Under the pieces are notes generated by a model. It was not told the DNA's origin and did no database searches. It worked only from the letters and a program-made list of their open reading frames with translations. This document shows, piece by piece, positions 14,091 to 22,462 of a DNA stretch of 58,644 nt; positions within the stretch are counted from its first letter, which is position 1; each line of letters opens with the position of its first letter. The stretch is from positions 1-58,644 of IMG/VR virus record IMGVR_UViG_3300044714_000125, one strand, 5' to 3'. Source of the DNA: a virus. A program made the position numbers and the translations under genes.

Positions 14091-14795
14091 ATGCGGGTTA
14101 CAGTCTTCCTTCCGATAAGCCTCATAAGGTGGGCTCAAGCGGAAGGCTGGCTCCGCTCCCTGGCGTACTTCGTCCGGCTCAAAAGCCTCTATAAGAACAA
14201 TACCCACTACAATTTCACCCTCCGTTCCTTATCCGGCCGTATAGGCTGTTCCCCGGCCTGTTTGGCGCATCATCTGAAAGTACTCGAATCCGAGGGCCTT
14301 ATCCGCTACCACGGCAATAATGTGACCTTTGTAGGTTTTAAGAAGCTATCGGCGAAATACGGGGAAAAGAACATCGGCGTACCGGTGGATCCCAAAAATC
14401 AATTGGAGGTCCTGCGGGCTCAATTAATCAGACTGAATCTGGGCAACCAAGCCTACCACATACATAAGATCGGAACACAAAAACGCAGCACGAGGTATAT
14501 CCCGTGGACCAAAACTGAAAGATTTTATAGCTGCTACGTTGGTTTGTCATGCATCGGGTTCGGTAAGATTTTGGGGTTGTCGGCGGCGTCAGGTCAAAGG
14601 ATCAGGCGAAAGTTAGTAAGACGGGGTATTCTGGATCAGAAGCGGGTGTATTCAGTGATCATGACAGGAATAGCCGAAGGAGATATGCGAAGGATGAAGG
14701 TAGCCGGGGTCATCCCCATTTTTAGTAAATTAGTGAATGGGAAGGTGCTGGTGGAAAGGAGATCGGAACTCAGGTACAATAGGGCAACTCCCTAA
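14091..14795 (+). CDS. Winged helix-turn-helix protein, 234 aa
   Basis: The region about residues 40-75 (FTLRSLSGRIGCSPACLAHH, then LKVLESEGLIRY) is a clear winged-helix DNA-binding motif. A second HTH-like segment lies near 165-195 (LSAASGQRIRRKLVRRG). The start at 14091 was preferred because the alternative ATG at 14061 lies within the terminator stem. Two DNA-binding regions and a basic composition fit a replication initiator or a transcription regulator. Expression is probably controlled by the leader 14005-14090 and the promoter at 13929. Confidence 0.65.
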   Translation: MRVTVFLPISLIRWAQAEGWLRSLAYFVRLKSLYKNNTHYNFTLRSLSGRIGCSPACLAHHLKVLESEGLIRYHGNNVTFVGFKKLSAKYGEKNIGVPVDPKNQLEVLRAQLIRLNLGNQAYHIHKIGTQKRSTRYIPWTKTERFYSCYVGLSCIGFGKILGLSAASGQRIRRKLVRRGILDQKRVYSVIMTGIAEGDMRRMKVAGVIPIFSKLVNGKVLVERRSELRYNRATP

Positions 14796-14827
14796 CCAGC
14801 GTCAGTTACTACCAAAAATTAAACAAG

Positions 14828-15088
14828 ATGGATGGCAGACAGCGTAAGCGCAATATTCAGAAGATTCTCCGAAGTTATAGCGGCACCCTGAGACACATGG
14901 ACAATATGGAGGCGCCGATCATGCCTTTTGGAATTTATAAGGGCAAACGGGCATCTTCCGTGCCTGCGGAATATTTAATTTGGCTCTACGATAACGATAA
15001 GGTTTTCGGTCGGGTGCTGAAATATATCCATGATCACGAAGACGAACTGAGGCACAAGGCCGCGAAAAGTCAACCCCGGAACCGATGA
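14828..15088 (+). CDS. DUF3820-like protein, 86 aa
   Basis: The core MPFGIYKGKRASSVPAEYLI (residues 32-51) followed by WLYDNDK matches the DUF3820 pattern (PFGKYKG...P..YL.WL), a small domain found in phages and near exonucleases. The N-terminus is basic. Function is not established for the family. The stop overlaps the next start. Confidence 0.65.
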   Translation: MDGRQRKRNIQKILRSYSGTLRHMDNMEAPIMPFGIYKGKRASSVPAEYLIWLYDNDKVFGRVLKYIHDHEDELRHKAAKSQPRNR

Positions 15089-15387
15089 CTCCCCACGCTG
15101 CCATGTTCCTTGATATCGCCCGCCAGGAAGCAAAGGAGTGCTACCGTAACCCCGAGGTCTTTATTCAGTGCCTTGTGAAGTTAAAGGGAACGAGAGACCT
15201 TTTAATGTGGGTATATTGTGTACTGATAGGGGCCGGGGTGATCATCCCTATAGAGCAGGCCAGCGAGGAAAAGAAGTGGGAATTGTGGAATATGGCGATA
15301 GCCGACGCCGGCGGGAGGTTGAGACGGGAGGAAGTGAAGAGGTTGGCGAGGGTGCTTTTTATGATCGAGCAAATTCTAAATCAATAA
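15085..15387 (+). CDS. Hypothetical helical protein, 100 aa
   Basis: Alpha-helical protein with a hydrophobic middle (DLLMWVYCVLIGAGVIIPI) that might be a membrane segment or a buried helix, and a basic C-terminal half (RLRREEVKRLARV). Overlaps the previous gene by ATGA. No family recognised. Confidence 0.55.
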   Translation: MTPHAAMFLDIARQEAKECYRNPEVFIQCLVKLKGTRDLLMWVYCVLIGAGVIIPIEQASEEKKWELWNMAIADAGGRLRREEVKRLARVLFMIEQILNQ

Positions 15388-15397
15388 ACTCTACAAA

Positions 15398-15769
15398 ATG
15401 AATGCGGTACTCAAAAAGATGAAGGCAGACTTCGAGAAGAAAAAAAGGGAATTTTATGCCCTTCAGCAGAAAATATCTGATAAAGAGGACGAGCTCGCTG
15501 TGCCTGGACTGAAGGAGAAATTCGAAGGGAAGTACTTTCGCTATCACAACACGCAAGGCGGGGACGAAAAATGGTTTATATATTCTCATGTCAGGCAGGT
15601 TGTTTCGGCCAACCGGGGGATTATAGACACTTTCCAAATCGCCCCCTTGTCCGCGGAATTTAGCGTTTGCCGAAATATGGGCTTCGTGGTATTGGGTGAG
15701 GAAATTTCCGAACTGGAATACAAAAATGCGGCAATAGAATTTATAAAACACGTTCAAAAGCTTCTTTAA
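15398..15769 (+). CDS. Hypothetical protein with N-terminal coiled coil, 123 aa
   Basis: Residues 1-35 form a charged coiled coil (KKMKADFEKKKREFYALQQK), followed by an alpha/beta part (FEGKYFRYHNTQGGDEKWF) and a C-terminal helix. The stop shares a base with the start of the next gene. No family recognised. Confidence 0.55.
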   Translation: MNAVLKKMKADFEKKKREFYALQQKISDKEDELAVPGLKEKFEGKYFRYHNTQGGDEKWFIYSHVRQVVSANRGIIDTFQIAPLSAEFSVCRNMGFVVLGEEISELEYKNAAIEFIKHVQKLL

Positions 15770-16197
15770 TGCCAATCCTCAACTATACCACCAAGGTAAA
15801 TCCATGGACCACAGTAAATGAGATTCAAAAGATTCTCGCCAAAAATAAGGCCACCCATTGCTCGATTAAAAATGAAGGATCATGGCCGGTGGCTATCTCG
15901 TTTACGATGACGGTCAACAATACCCCGCTCAATTTTTTGCTTCCGTGCAATCATGAGGGGGTTTTTAATGCGCTGAAGCGGAATAAGGACGTCCCTGCAA
16001 AAAGCAAGAACCTCGAACACGCCTTGGCAGTAAGTTGGCGCATCTTAAAGACTTGGATTGATGTGCAAATGGCGGTTGTTGAAAGTGGTCTTATTTCCGC
16101 GCCGGAGGTCTTCCTGAGTCACCTGATCGTGAACAATGCCGGGGATACCCTTTCGAAGAAAATATTGCAGGACGGCGGAATGAAGCTATTAAACTAA
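15769..16197 (+). CDS. Conserved phage protein of unknown function, 142 aa
   Basis: Recognisable as a widespread phage family by its layout: an N-terminal YTT-KV-TV--I--IL strand-helix, a strand with ISFTM...LNFLLP, then AVSWRILKTWIDVQ (residues about 84-97) and the C-terminal pattern EVFLSHLIVNNAGDTL. Members usually lie in replication/early regions of phages with many small genes. The biochemical role is unknown. Confidence 0.65.
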   Translation: MPILNYTTKVNPWTTVNEIQKILAKNKATHCSIKNEGSWPVAISFTMTVNNTPLNFLLPCNHEGVFNALKRNKDVPAKSKNLEHALAVSWRILKTWIDVQMAVVESGLISAPEVFLSHLIVNNAGDTLSKKILQDGGMKLLN

Positions 16198-16201
16198 GAC
16201 C

Positions 16202-16831
16202 TTGGCCAAATCCATTAAACGCCCAAAAGCCTTCCAGATTCCTACTATAGAGGAAGTGGAAAAGTTTATGAATGAGGCGAAGCCGGACTGGCCTGCCGCG
16301 TTCTGTGCGAGGATGGCCCGCAAGTTCTGGTTTGCAAACCAGGGAAAAGGCTGGCAATACGGCGGCAGGCTCATGAAAGATTGGCATGCGGTTTTTTGGA
16401 ATAATTGGCATGAGCTAAAGTACCCGGAGGACGTGAAGGCATTGGAGGAAGCCCTGAAATCATGGCAGCACAAAGTTCTCCAAGATGAACGGCGCCGCAA
16501 ATCCGCGGGCCTGTTCGCTGTTGCCGAGGGGCCCGGGCCTTCTCCTTTCGACCGCTGGCTGGAACAAATGGACGCCATTTACGCCGCCTGGATGGTGGGG
16601 AATGCAAAGGATAGCCAATTAAGGGAGGCAGCGGATTGGCTGAGATCCGAAAAGCTCCTTCTCTTACCAAAGGTTCAGCAGGAACAGATCATAGCGGATG
16701 CCGGGAACAATGGCGACCTTCGCGTCCTTCTCGCCATCCGGCAGTTTTTCTGCAATTTAAAGGCAAAGGATTTGACCCCTTCCTCTTTTGTAAGATCAAG
16801 GATAGAGACCGCTAAAAGTAAAACAGCTTAA
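16202..16831 (+). CDS. Putative replication accessory protein, 209 aa
   Basis: The N-terminal segment PTIEEVEKFMNEAKPDWPAA and the sequence KFWFANQGKGWQYGGRLMKD followed by W resemble the C-terminal end of phage replication/loader proteins (F-x-x-GW...M.DW.A..R.W). The rest is helical with a basic stretch. It starts with TTG at 16202, five bases after the previous stop; no better ATG is close. The match is partial, so a loader or initiator role is inference. Confidence 0.5.
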   Translation: MAKSIKRPKAFQIPTIEEVEKFMNEAKPDWPAAFCARMARKFWFANQGKGWQYGGRLMKDWHAVFWNNWHELKYPEDVKALEEALKSWQHKVLQDERRRKSAGLFAVAEGPGPSPFDRWLEQMDAIYAAWMVGNAKDSQLREAADWLRSEKLLLLPKVQQEQIIADAGNNGDLRVLLAIRQFFCNLKAKDLTPSSFVRSRIETAKSKTA

Positions 16832-17295
16832 TGCAACCGCTGATAGAAAAATATCCATTCAAAAAGTTCTGGGAAGTGTTTACCCGGCAAGACCGATGTG
16901 TGAGCAAGTGGGATGACAAGCGGACTGATCAGGATGTTTTTATCCGGCGGACGCTGTCAAGGTGGTTTGAGGGGAAATGCTTTCAGGTGATCTTCGATGA
17001 ATACATTCCGGGCGATCCCTTCCCGTTGGCAGGACGAGAGGGTAAAAGAGAACCATACCGGATCAGATATACCCGTTACATGGCCATCATAGACATTTAT
17101 TTCACCTTCGCAGCATATCATGATCAAATTACCTTCCGATACGTTGAGCCGCATTCGAGAAAAATAGAGAAGATGTGCATCAAAGGCAGTGATTGGTATA
17201 ATCTCTCGGTCGAGGAAGACAAGGAAAGTTTCACAATACTGAGAAGGTTTTATCCGGTAGAGAAAATTGAGATCAAATTACCCAAGATAGCATGA
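16831..17295 (+). CDS. Hypothetical protein, 154 aa
   Basis: Soluble alpha/beta protein with many aromatic and charged residues (FKKFWEVFTRQDRC; YRIRYTRYMAIIDIYFTFAA). No recognised motif. It overlaps the upstream gene by one base and the nuclease gene by four, so it belongs to the replication operon. Function unknown. Confidence 0.55.
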   Translation: MQPLIEKYPFKKFWEVFTRQDRCVSKWDDKRTDQDVFIRRTLSRWFEGKCFQVIFDEYIPGDPFPLAGREGKREPYRIRYTRYMAIIDIYFTFAAYHDQITFRYVEPHSRKIEKMCIKGSDWYNLSVEEDKESFTILRRFYPVEKIEIKLPKIA

Positions 17296-17717
17296 GACCA
17301 ACCGCAAAAGATATTGAACGCTTCAAAAAGCATGGGAAGTTTACCCCGAAGGAAAACCGCCTGCAGGATCAAATCTGTCGTTATCTGAAGATGCAATACC
17401 CAAACTGCCTGTTCCGTGTCGACTTTGGTGCTGGAGCGGTTTTAACGGGTATTCAAGCGGCTCAACAGACCAGACAACAAAAGAGCCGGGGATGGCCGGA
17501 CCTATTCATCTATGAGCCCCGGAAGGGCTTCGCAGGCCTTTTTATAGAACTGAAGCGGGAGGGCGAGACAATTTACAATTCGAAGGGTCTTTTCCGGTCG
17601 GAGCATCTGCACGAACAAAACGAGGTCCACGTCATGCTCCGGGAGCGGGGCTTCACCGGGGGGTTCGCAAAAGGTTTCGACCAGGCGAGAGAATTAATCG
17701 ATCAATACCTGAAATAA
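17292..17717 (+). CDS. VRR-NUC domain nuclease, 141 aa
   Basis: Single VRR-NUC domain of the PD-(D/E)XK type: an N-terminal helix (ENRLQDQICRYLK), GWPD at 67-70 (catalytic Asp), IELK at 85-88 (E-x-K), and a downstream helix with Q (LHEQNEVHVMLRERG). Stand-alone VRR-NUC proteins are common in phages and act on branched or structured DNA. It overlaps its neighbours on both sides. Confidence 0.8.
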   Translation: MRPTAKDIERFKKHGKFTPKENRLQDQICRYLKMQYPNCLFRVDFGAGAVLTGIQAAQQTRQQKSRGWPDLFIYEPRKGFAGLFIELKREGETIYNSKGLFRSEHLHEQNEVHVMLRERGFTGGFAKGFDQARELIDQYLK

Positions 17718-18565
17718 TGAAAATCAGCAGCGTTTCGCAATTAGGTCTTCGAATGGAGGATATAAGAGTGCAGGTCGATTTTATGACCTTGCTGAAAGAC
17801 GATATTGATTGGACCATCAATTGGCTCACCGATATTACCGGAGAGAAAAATAGGGTTGATGATCAACACGTGAGGGTACAGGTGGAAGACGAAACGCAAG
17901 CCAATCTCATAGAGAATATTTTTAAAGGGGATAATGTCATCGGCAGGATCAAAGAGGCAATAGGCGCGATAAATTGCGTTGATAATAAGGGGGCAAAATT
18001 CTTTTTTATTTGTGAGACAGTCTACCGAGCCGCGGAACTGATAAAGGTAAATACCGGTTTTACTGGGCGAACGATGAAGGATATCCATCCGGGTAAATAC
18101 GTATACCTGATGGGAAAAAACAAAACAGTCAAATTCACTTGCAACAAGGGGGCGATTCTTGGATTTTATTATGATGATTTGAATAAAATAGCATTTGAAT
18201 TTGGACTTGAGATACAATCCGGCGGCTATTATTTTTCTCCCAAACATCAGAAGATTTTCACCGATATAATGCAAGTGTTGATTTTCGTTGAGCTTGGGGA
18301 TATCGAGGTAAAAATGATCGAAGCCGGTCGGGATAACGGCAGGACTCGCAAGGACGGGAAGCTGTTAAATTGCTCGAATAATACTGTCTATGTTGTGGAT
18401 TCAACCTGGAATCAAATTATCATCCGGACTGAAGGTTTTGCAGTGCGAGGTCATTTCAGGTTGCAGCCCTGCGGAGTCGGGATGGCGGACCGTAAACTTA
18501 TTTGGATAAGCGCTTTCGAGAAGCATGGCTACCAACGGAGACCAAAGGGAGAAATAGTAGATTGA
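17717..18565 (+). CDS. Hypothetical protein, 282 aa
   Basis: Predicted alpha/beta protein. The C-terminal 70 residues contain DGKLLNCSNNTVYVVDSTW and GHFRLQPCGVG followed by FEKHGYQRRPKG; this FEKxGYxRR end is shared by a group of phage proteins of unknown function. The first half has no recognisable domain. Starts at the base of the nuclease stop, so it is translationally coupled. Confidence 0.6.
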   Translation: MKISSVSQLGLRMEDIRVQVDFMTLLKDDIDWTINWLTDITGEKNRVDDQHVRVQVEDETQANLIENIFKGDNVIGRIKEAIGAINCVDNKGAKFFFICETVYRAAELIKVNTGFTGRTMKDIHPGKYVYLMGKNKTVKFTCNKGAILGFYYDDLNKIAFEFGLEIQSGGYYFSPKHQKIFTDIMQVLIFVELGDIEVKMIEAGRDNGRTRKDGKLLNCSNNTVYVVDSTWNQIIIRTEGFAVRGHFRLQPCGVGMADRKLIWISAFEKHGYQRRPKGEIVD

Positions 18566-18588
18566 CTTTGTCACTAAACTTTACAAAT

Positions 18589-18876
18589 ATGGCCTATCAT
18601 TACCAGCAGGAGGACTTAGAATGGATCATGGCAAACTCCAAAAGATATACGGTCCAAGAAATGGCCTTCGAGCTCGCCCTGCCGAAGAACTGCATTTACA
18701 ACATCTGCTCTCGCTACGGCTTGGAATTCAAAAGCGAGTGGGCCGCCAAGCACGAAAGGCAGTTGATTCAGGAACCGGCGCAAAGGGTATTCGATAAAGA
18801 GCCAGCCCTGTGCCTTCCTATTTCTCATAACAATGTAGTACCGGAAAGGTATCATAAATCTGGAATAACGATATAA
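18589..18876 (+). CDS. Small HTH-like protein, 95 aa
   Basis: The start at 18589 was chosen after an A/T-rich leader; the longer frame overlaps the previous gene. EDLEWIMANSKRYTVQEMAF (residues 8-27) followed by ELALPKNCIYNICSRYGLE reads as a helix-turn-helix of the kind that recognises DNA. The rest is short and flexible. It overlaps the next gene by one base. Likely a small DNA-binding factor. Confidence 0.6.
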   Translation: MAYHYQQEDLEWIMANSKRYTVQEMAFELALPKNCIYNICSRYGLEFKSEWAAKHERQLIQEPAQRVFDKEPALCLPISHNNVVPERYHKSGITI

Positions 18877-19277
18877 TGCCGATAGATTATTCAAAATATC
18901 CGCCGAATTGGAAAAGCGAAATTGTCCCGGCCGTTTTGGCGCGGGCCGACAATCGGTGCGAATGCTGTGGCCTTCATAACCATACTTTTGTGTGGGCGAT
19001 AAAACTTTGTGTAAAGAGTGATGATGGCAAATACAGGCTCCGGGGTATCTGGTTCAGGGACCTGCGGGACGCCGAGCGGGAAGCGGATGGCCCGATCCGA
19101 AGGATAGAGGTCGTTCTTACGATCAGCCATACCGACCATGACGAGGGGAACCACAATGTGCAGCTAGACCGTCTGAAGGCTCTTTGTCAGATGTGTCACC
19201 TCAGATATGATGCAAAGGAGAAATACCGGCGCTTGCTCGAAAAATGGGACAATAACCGGCTAAAATTACCGCTTTGA
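18876..19277 (+). CDS. HNH-like endonuclease, 133 aa
   Basis: Residues 28-34 (CECCGLH) and 104-108 (CQMCH) give two zinc ligand pairs. Between them TISHTDHDEGNH (83-94) supplies the catalytic His and the N/D-containing loop. The beginning (YPPNWKSEIVPAVLARADNR) is typical for phage HNH proteins. Probable DNA nicking or cutting enzyme in replication, recombination or packaging. It overlaps the next HNH gene by four bases (TTGA). Confidence 0.7.
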   Translation: MPIDYSKYPPNWKSEIVPAVLARADNRCECCGLHNHTFVWAIKLCVKSDDGKYRLRGIWFRDLRDAEREADGPIRRIEVVLTISHTDHDEGNHNVQLDRLKALCQMCHLRYDAKEKYRRLLEKWDNNRLKLPL

Positions 19278-19690
19278 GCGACTACCTCAAGTACCGCCAG
19301 CAGCTCAAATTAGGGATCAAACCAGCCCCACAGGCCCAGGGGAAGGCTAAGAAGGATTCTGACGGGGAAAAGGGCGGCGGGAAAGATAAGGGCGGGAAGG
19401 TGGCAAAGAAGAGCTTTAAGCCGAAGATCAAAACAGCGACCAAAAAGCGGGCAAAGCAGAACCGGGCCTATACCAAGGTCAAAAAGAAGTTTTTACAAGA
19501 TAACCCCACCTGCAGTGCCCAGTTGGAAGGCTGTACCGGCGTGAGTACTGACCTACATCATATCGGCGGTCGAACTGGGGATAATCTGCTGAAGGTAGAG
19601 GACTTCGCCGCCCTGTGCCGGAATTGTCACAACATTATCCATAGAAAAATGTCGGCAGAACAGGCAAAAAAATTGGGACTTAAGAAATAA
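19274..19690 (+). CDS. HNH endonuclease, 138 aa
   Basis: The C-terminal half has all HNH elements: Cys80 and Cys87 (CSAQLEGC), LHHIGGRTGDN (94-104) with the catalytic His, then CRNCHNIIH (115-123). The N-terminal 70 residues are a disordered Lys/Gly-rich tail. It begins with TTG overlapping the previous stop. Two adjacent different HNH proteins suggest non-redundant roles; this one resembles NinG/EndoVII-like small HNH enzymes by position. Confidence 0.7.
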   Translation: MSDYLKYRQQLKLGIKPAPQAQGKAKKDSDGEKGGGKDKGGKVAKKSFKPKIKTATKKRAKQNRAYTKVKKKFLQDNPTCSAQLEGCTGVSTDLHHIGGRTGDNLLKVEDFAALCRNCHNIIHRKMSAEQAKKLGLKK

Positions 19691-19834
19691 TTGGCTTATC
19701 TTCATTTTGCTTATCACATACGGTTTTTATGAAATTATTCACCTTCACAAGCTCGGCGCCGTCTGCACTTCCTTCCTCAAAAGATCGTTGTGATAAGCCT
19801 TTCGACGCCGGGCTTATGAAATCAAATACGAGCG

Positions 19835-20038
19835 ATGGAGAAAAATTGTATCATCCACATGCGCATTGGCAGAGGCAACTATTGGCTATCCTTTGATAGA
19901 AAGTTTGAAGAGGGCATAGCGGAAGGATTGCGGGATAATGCGACAAGGATGACGGAAGTCAAGGCGGAAGAGATTTTAACCACCTTTGAAAGCGAATGGC
20001 CGTTAAAGATCGAAAAAATCGAAAACCCAACATCATGA
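19835..20038 (+). CDS. Small hypothetical protein, 67 aa
   Basis: Begins 145 bases after the HNH gene. The N-terminal strand MEKNCIIHMRIGRGNYWLSF is followed by an amphipathic helical part (EEGIAEGLRDNATRM). The stop overlaps the next small ORF (ATGA). The 19691-19834 gap holds only a 55-codon alternative frame at 19729 that overlaps this gene and was not accepted. Confidence 0.55.
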   Translation: MEKNCIIHMRIGRGNYWLSFDRKFEEGIAEGLRDNATRMTEVKAEEILTTFESEWPLKIEKIENPTS

Positions 20039-20139
20039 CCTACAACGACGACAACTTAAACCGGCTCCGCGAAATAATGGCTTTGATGGGCTATGGGTCA
20101 ACAAATAGTGTTTCGGTACTTTTAAACGCCAAACCATGA
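20035..20139 (+). CDS. Very small protein, 34 aa
   Basis: ATGA overlaps at both ends (20035 and 20136) argue that this 34-residue frame is translated. Sequence MTYNDDNLNRLREIMALMGY with a C-terminal GSTNSVSVLL segment has a helix-turn pattern slightly like a ribbon-helix-helix monomer, though too short to be sure. Function unknown. Confidence 0.5.
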   Translation: MTYNDDNLNRLREIMALMGYGSTNSVSVLLNAKP

Positions 20140-20591
20140 TACCTAATTTGAACGAGGAAGAAAAAGAGTGGTGGGACGACGAGATGGACCGTTACAACCG
20201 GCGCCTCGCCCGGGCGAGACTTGCCGGCCCGTTAAAGTTCGGGTTCCTGTTCATCGCCTTGGTATTTTTCTGTTTTGTACTGGCGAGTAAATGCCATGCC
20301 CAGAGCAGGGTGGTAGGGGTGCCGGATTCGGCGAAGCCTTGTACGCGATGCTGGCCGAAGATACATTACGAACCAGTGGATTCAATACTGGCAGGGAGGA
20401 TAGATAGTTTGAGGGAAGAAATTGAAAACCTGAAAAGGATTTGGTATTTGCCGTCTGTATATATAACGGTTGATACGGCAGGACATTCGGAAACCCATCA
20501 ATTCCCGTCACTACAGCAAATGTACGCCCGCATCGACTCCCTTTCCACCAGGATAAGGGTATTGGAAGAGAAATTAAATGTGAAGAAATGA
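20136..20591 (+). CDS. Membrane-anchored protein with C-terminal coiled coil, 151 aa
   Basis: About 30 charged cytoplasmic residues, one membrane segment (LKFGFLFIALVFFCFVLA, about 33-50) ending in a signal-like site (KCHAQ), then a periplasmic region with Cys pair PCTRCW and a coiled coil (SLREEIENLKRIW and RIDSLSTRIRVLEEKL). The topology resembles spanin or phage envelope proteins, but it lies in the early region. Overlaps neighbours on both sides. Confidence 0.6.
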   Translation: MIPNLNEEEKEWWDDEMDRYNRRLARARLAGPLKFGFLFIALVFFCFVLASKCHAQSRVVGVPDSAKPCTRCWPKIHYEPVDSILAGRIDSLREEIENLKRIWYLPSVYITVDTAGHSETHQFPSLQQMYARIDSLSTRIRVLEEKLNVKK

Positions 20592-20902
20592 GAACAGACA
20601 CGCAACTACTCGACGAACTTGACAAATGGAAGGATGAATATGATTTCAATTTTCAGGTATGGCACTCTGGCTGCGTCAATTGCTTTATCACAAAGGGCGA
20701 TATCCATATAGCAACATTCGCTCAAAACGATACTTTCCGTGAAGGTTTGGAAAAATGTATTGAGTGGGTCAACCTTGAGAACCCAAGCGGAATTGTCCAT
20801 TCTGAGAGGGAGGTATACAGATGCATGTCCTGCGGCTGCCGGATAGCGAAAGGAGACGATCTCTGCGGCGAATGTGCCTATGAGGACGACATGGATATTT
20901 GA
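20588..20902 (+). CDS. Small zinc-ribbon protein, 104 aa
   Basis: The C-terminal part CMSCGCRIAKGDDLCGECA carries four Cys in a zinc-ribbon spacing. The N-terminal 75 residues are an acidic alpha/beta part. Small zinc-ribbon proteins in this phage appear several times, suggesting protein-protein or nucleic-acid contacts. No further family recognised. Confidence 0.6.
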   Translation: MRTDTQLLDELDKWKDEYDFNFQVWHSGCVNCFITKGDIHIATFAQNDTFREGLEKCIEWVNLENPSGIVHSEREVYRCMSCGCRIAKGDDLCGECAYEDDMDI

Positions 20903-20939
20903 TTATTGGAACACAAACTTGATAATAAAAAATAGAGTT

Positions 20940-21173
20940 ATGAGCAAGATAGAAGATTTCAAAAAAGAACAGTGGGGCCACGCCAAGATGGCAGAATCGC
21001 TTTTACAGTGTCAAAATCTGCCCCCTTATCATGATCCCAGCCGAGATAAGTATGGCGTGGAACTTGGTAGCAAATGGCATGATAACGGGCAAGATATGGG
21101 ATTCCTTACCGCCTATCAAGGCTTTTATGGCAGTTCCAGTTGTTCGGCCTATGACAGCGAAAGGAGGCAATTA
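20940..21173 (+). pseudogene. N-terminal gene fragment cut by an inserted minus-strand gene
   Basis: From ATG 20940 the frame starts like a real soluble protein (MSKIEDFKKEQWGHAKMAES and ELGSKWHDNGQDMGFLTAYQ). Sensible sequence ends after about 77 residues (YDSERRQ), exactly where the minus-strand gene ends (21174). The frame stays open to 22181, but that part is the antisense of the minus gene and reads like non-coding sequence. The most likely history is an insertion that removed the C-terminus. A short fusion protein may still be made. Confidence 0.5.
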
Positions 21174-22154
21174 TCACTTATTAGGGACAAGATTTATTGG
21201 CCGCTCAGCTACAGGGTGCTCTTTCAAAAAAACATTCGCGGCGCTATCGCTAAGATCGACTATATCATTATGGATTCTGTTTGGGATATAATACCCGCTA
21301 GGCAAAATTCTATAACAAAAGATAGATTTTTCTATTGTATGTTTGACTATATCTCTAAAATAGAGTTCTCCATAAATATATACCGCCTTCGTGCCATTAT
21401 ATATAGGCTGTATCTCTTCCTGAGTATGAGGGACCGCAATCTCAATATCTGTGGTTTCTCCGGGGGTCAAAACCTTATTTACTTCTATCAAAATTCGTGG
21501 CGAGTATATAAAATCAGTAAACACACCAACTGTGTTTTTTACTTTCCCGTCGCAAATTTCGGAATATATGTATGCAGGCACCTTGCCATAATTTTGAAAT
21601 CGAATCGTGATTTGCTGTATAAACATCTTATCAATCTTCGATGTAATCAATTCTTTTACAAGGACATATGGTCTATTTTCCGTTTGGAATTCGTCTATTT
21701 GCGCTGTAAGAGCTTCTTTAGCCAATTGGTAGTTAGTTTCTCCCGTATGCTCCCACTCAATCAATGCATTTGCAGCAGCAGAAGCCGCATCGGCAGATTT
21801 GGTCGCACGATCAAGAAAAGCCCTATTTACAGCACTAGAAGAATCAATGTTCCGTTCTGTCAAGTCAACGTTTCTTTTGGTTTGATAACAGATAATAGCA
21901 GTAGCGAAAAGAATTGCTACCTGAACAATGCCAGCTCCAAGAGATATGTAGTTTGCTCTAACTTGTGGATTTTTTGTCTTTGTGAAAATCAAATTCCATT
22001 TTGGACCCTGCTGGGGTTGGTCGGTTCTTTCTTGCTCGGGGGGTGGGGAACTGTCATGTTGGGGGATAGTCTCTTCTCCTTCTACGCGAGAAGAAGCGTT
22101 CTCAGAAGGGTTCTCTGCGGGTTGCTCGGGATCGGTGGTTTGATTGTCTGCCAT
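21174..22154 (-). CDS. Single-pass membrane protein, probable cargo gene, 326 aa
   Basis: Residues 1-55 are a disordered acidic Pro/Gln/Glu-rich region; a membrane segment lies near 68-90 (YISLGAGIVQVAILFATAII); then a coiled coil (about 95-155) and a beta-rich domain starting ENRPYVLVKELI with a conserved-looking FQNYGKVPAY motif. Similar single-pass proteins occur widely in bacterial accessory regions. It is alone on the minus strand in a plus-strand operon, has its own promoter at 22210-22240 and a more A+T-rich composition. These are signs of a moron, perhaps acting at the host membrane in exclusion of other phages. Function unproven. Confidence 0.75.
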   Translation of the reverse strand: MADNQTTDPEQPAENPSENASSRVEGEETIPQHDSSPPPEQERTDQPQQGPKWNLIFTKTKNPQVRANYISLGAGIVQVAILFATAIICYQTKRNVDLTERNIDSSSAVNRAFLDRATKSADAASAAANALIEWEHTGETNYQLAKEALTAQIDEFQTENRPYVLVKELITSKIDKMFIQQITIRFQNYGKVPAYIYSEICDGKVKNTVGVFTDFIYSPRILIEVNKVLTPGETTDIEIAVPHTQEEIQPIYNGTKAVYIYGELYFRDIVKHTIEKSIFCYRILPSGYYIPNRIHNDIVDLSDSAANVFLKEHPVAERPINLVPNK

Positions 22155-22209
22155 TATGTAGTAAATAGACTATTAAAGTAATAATATGCGATCGGGGCGG
22201 CGATTGGAT

Positions 22210-22240
22210 AAAATATAAAGGCAGTAAAGGCGAATACAAA
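22210..22240 (-). promoter_or_regulatory. Bacteroidota-type promoter for the cargo gene
   Basis: On the minus strand TTTG, 19 bases, TATATTTT: a good -33/-7 pair with the same spacing as the early promoters. It is about 55 bases upstream of the ATG at 22154. Confidence 0.6.
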
Positions 22241-22260
22241 AATCCTAAAAATTAATACGC

Positions 22261-22452
22261 ATGACCACTAATACACCCGATCCATCGATACCGCCGGATA
22301 AGCATGGGAAGCCACAGCATTATTATAAAGTGACGCGGGTAGTCCGGGAGGTTTATCAGGTAATCGCCAGAGACAAGGATGAGGCGCGGCTAATGATCCA
22401 GAACCCCAACGAGGTAACTGTTATCAAAGAAACGATTACAAAAAGCAAATAA
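22261..22452 (+). CDS. Small hypothetical protein, 63 aa
   Basis: Compact protein with the pattern HYYKVTRVVREVYQVIARDK followed by an EAR helix and VTVIKETI. This strand-helix-strand layout resembles short ferredoxin-like repeats. Preceded by an A-rich leader. No named family. Confidence 0.55.
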   Translation: MTTNTPDPSIPPDKHGKPQHYYKVTRVVREVYQVIARDKDEARLMIQNPNEVTVIKETITKSK

Positions 22453-22462
22453 AACTCATTCC

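Noticed and set aside
20874-22181. Long plus-strand frame of 435 codons
   Set aside because: From 21174 on it is antisense to a minus gene with a normal membrane and coiled-coil layout; the plus reading has no protein-like features there.
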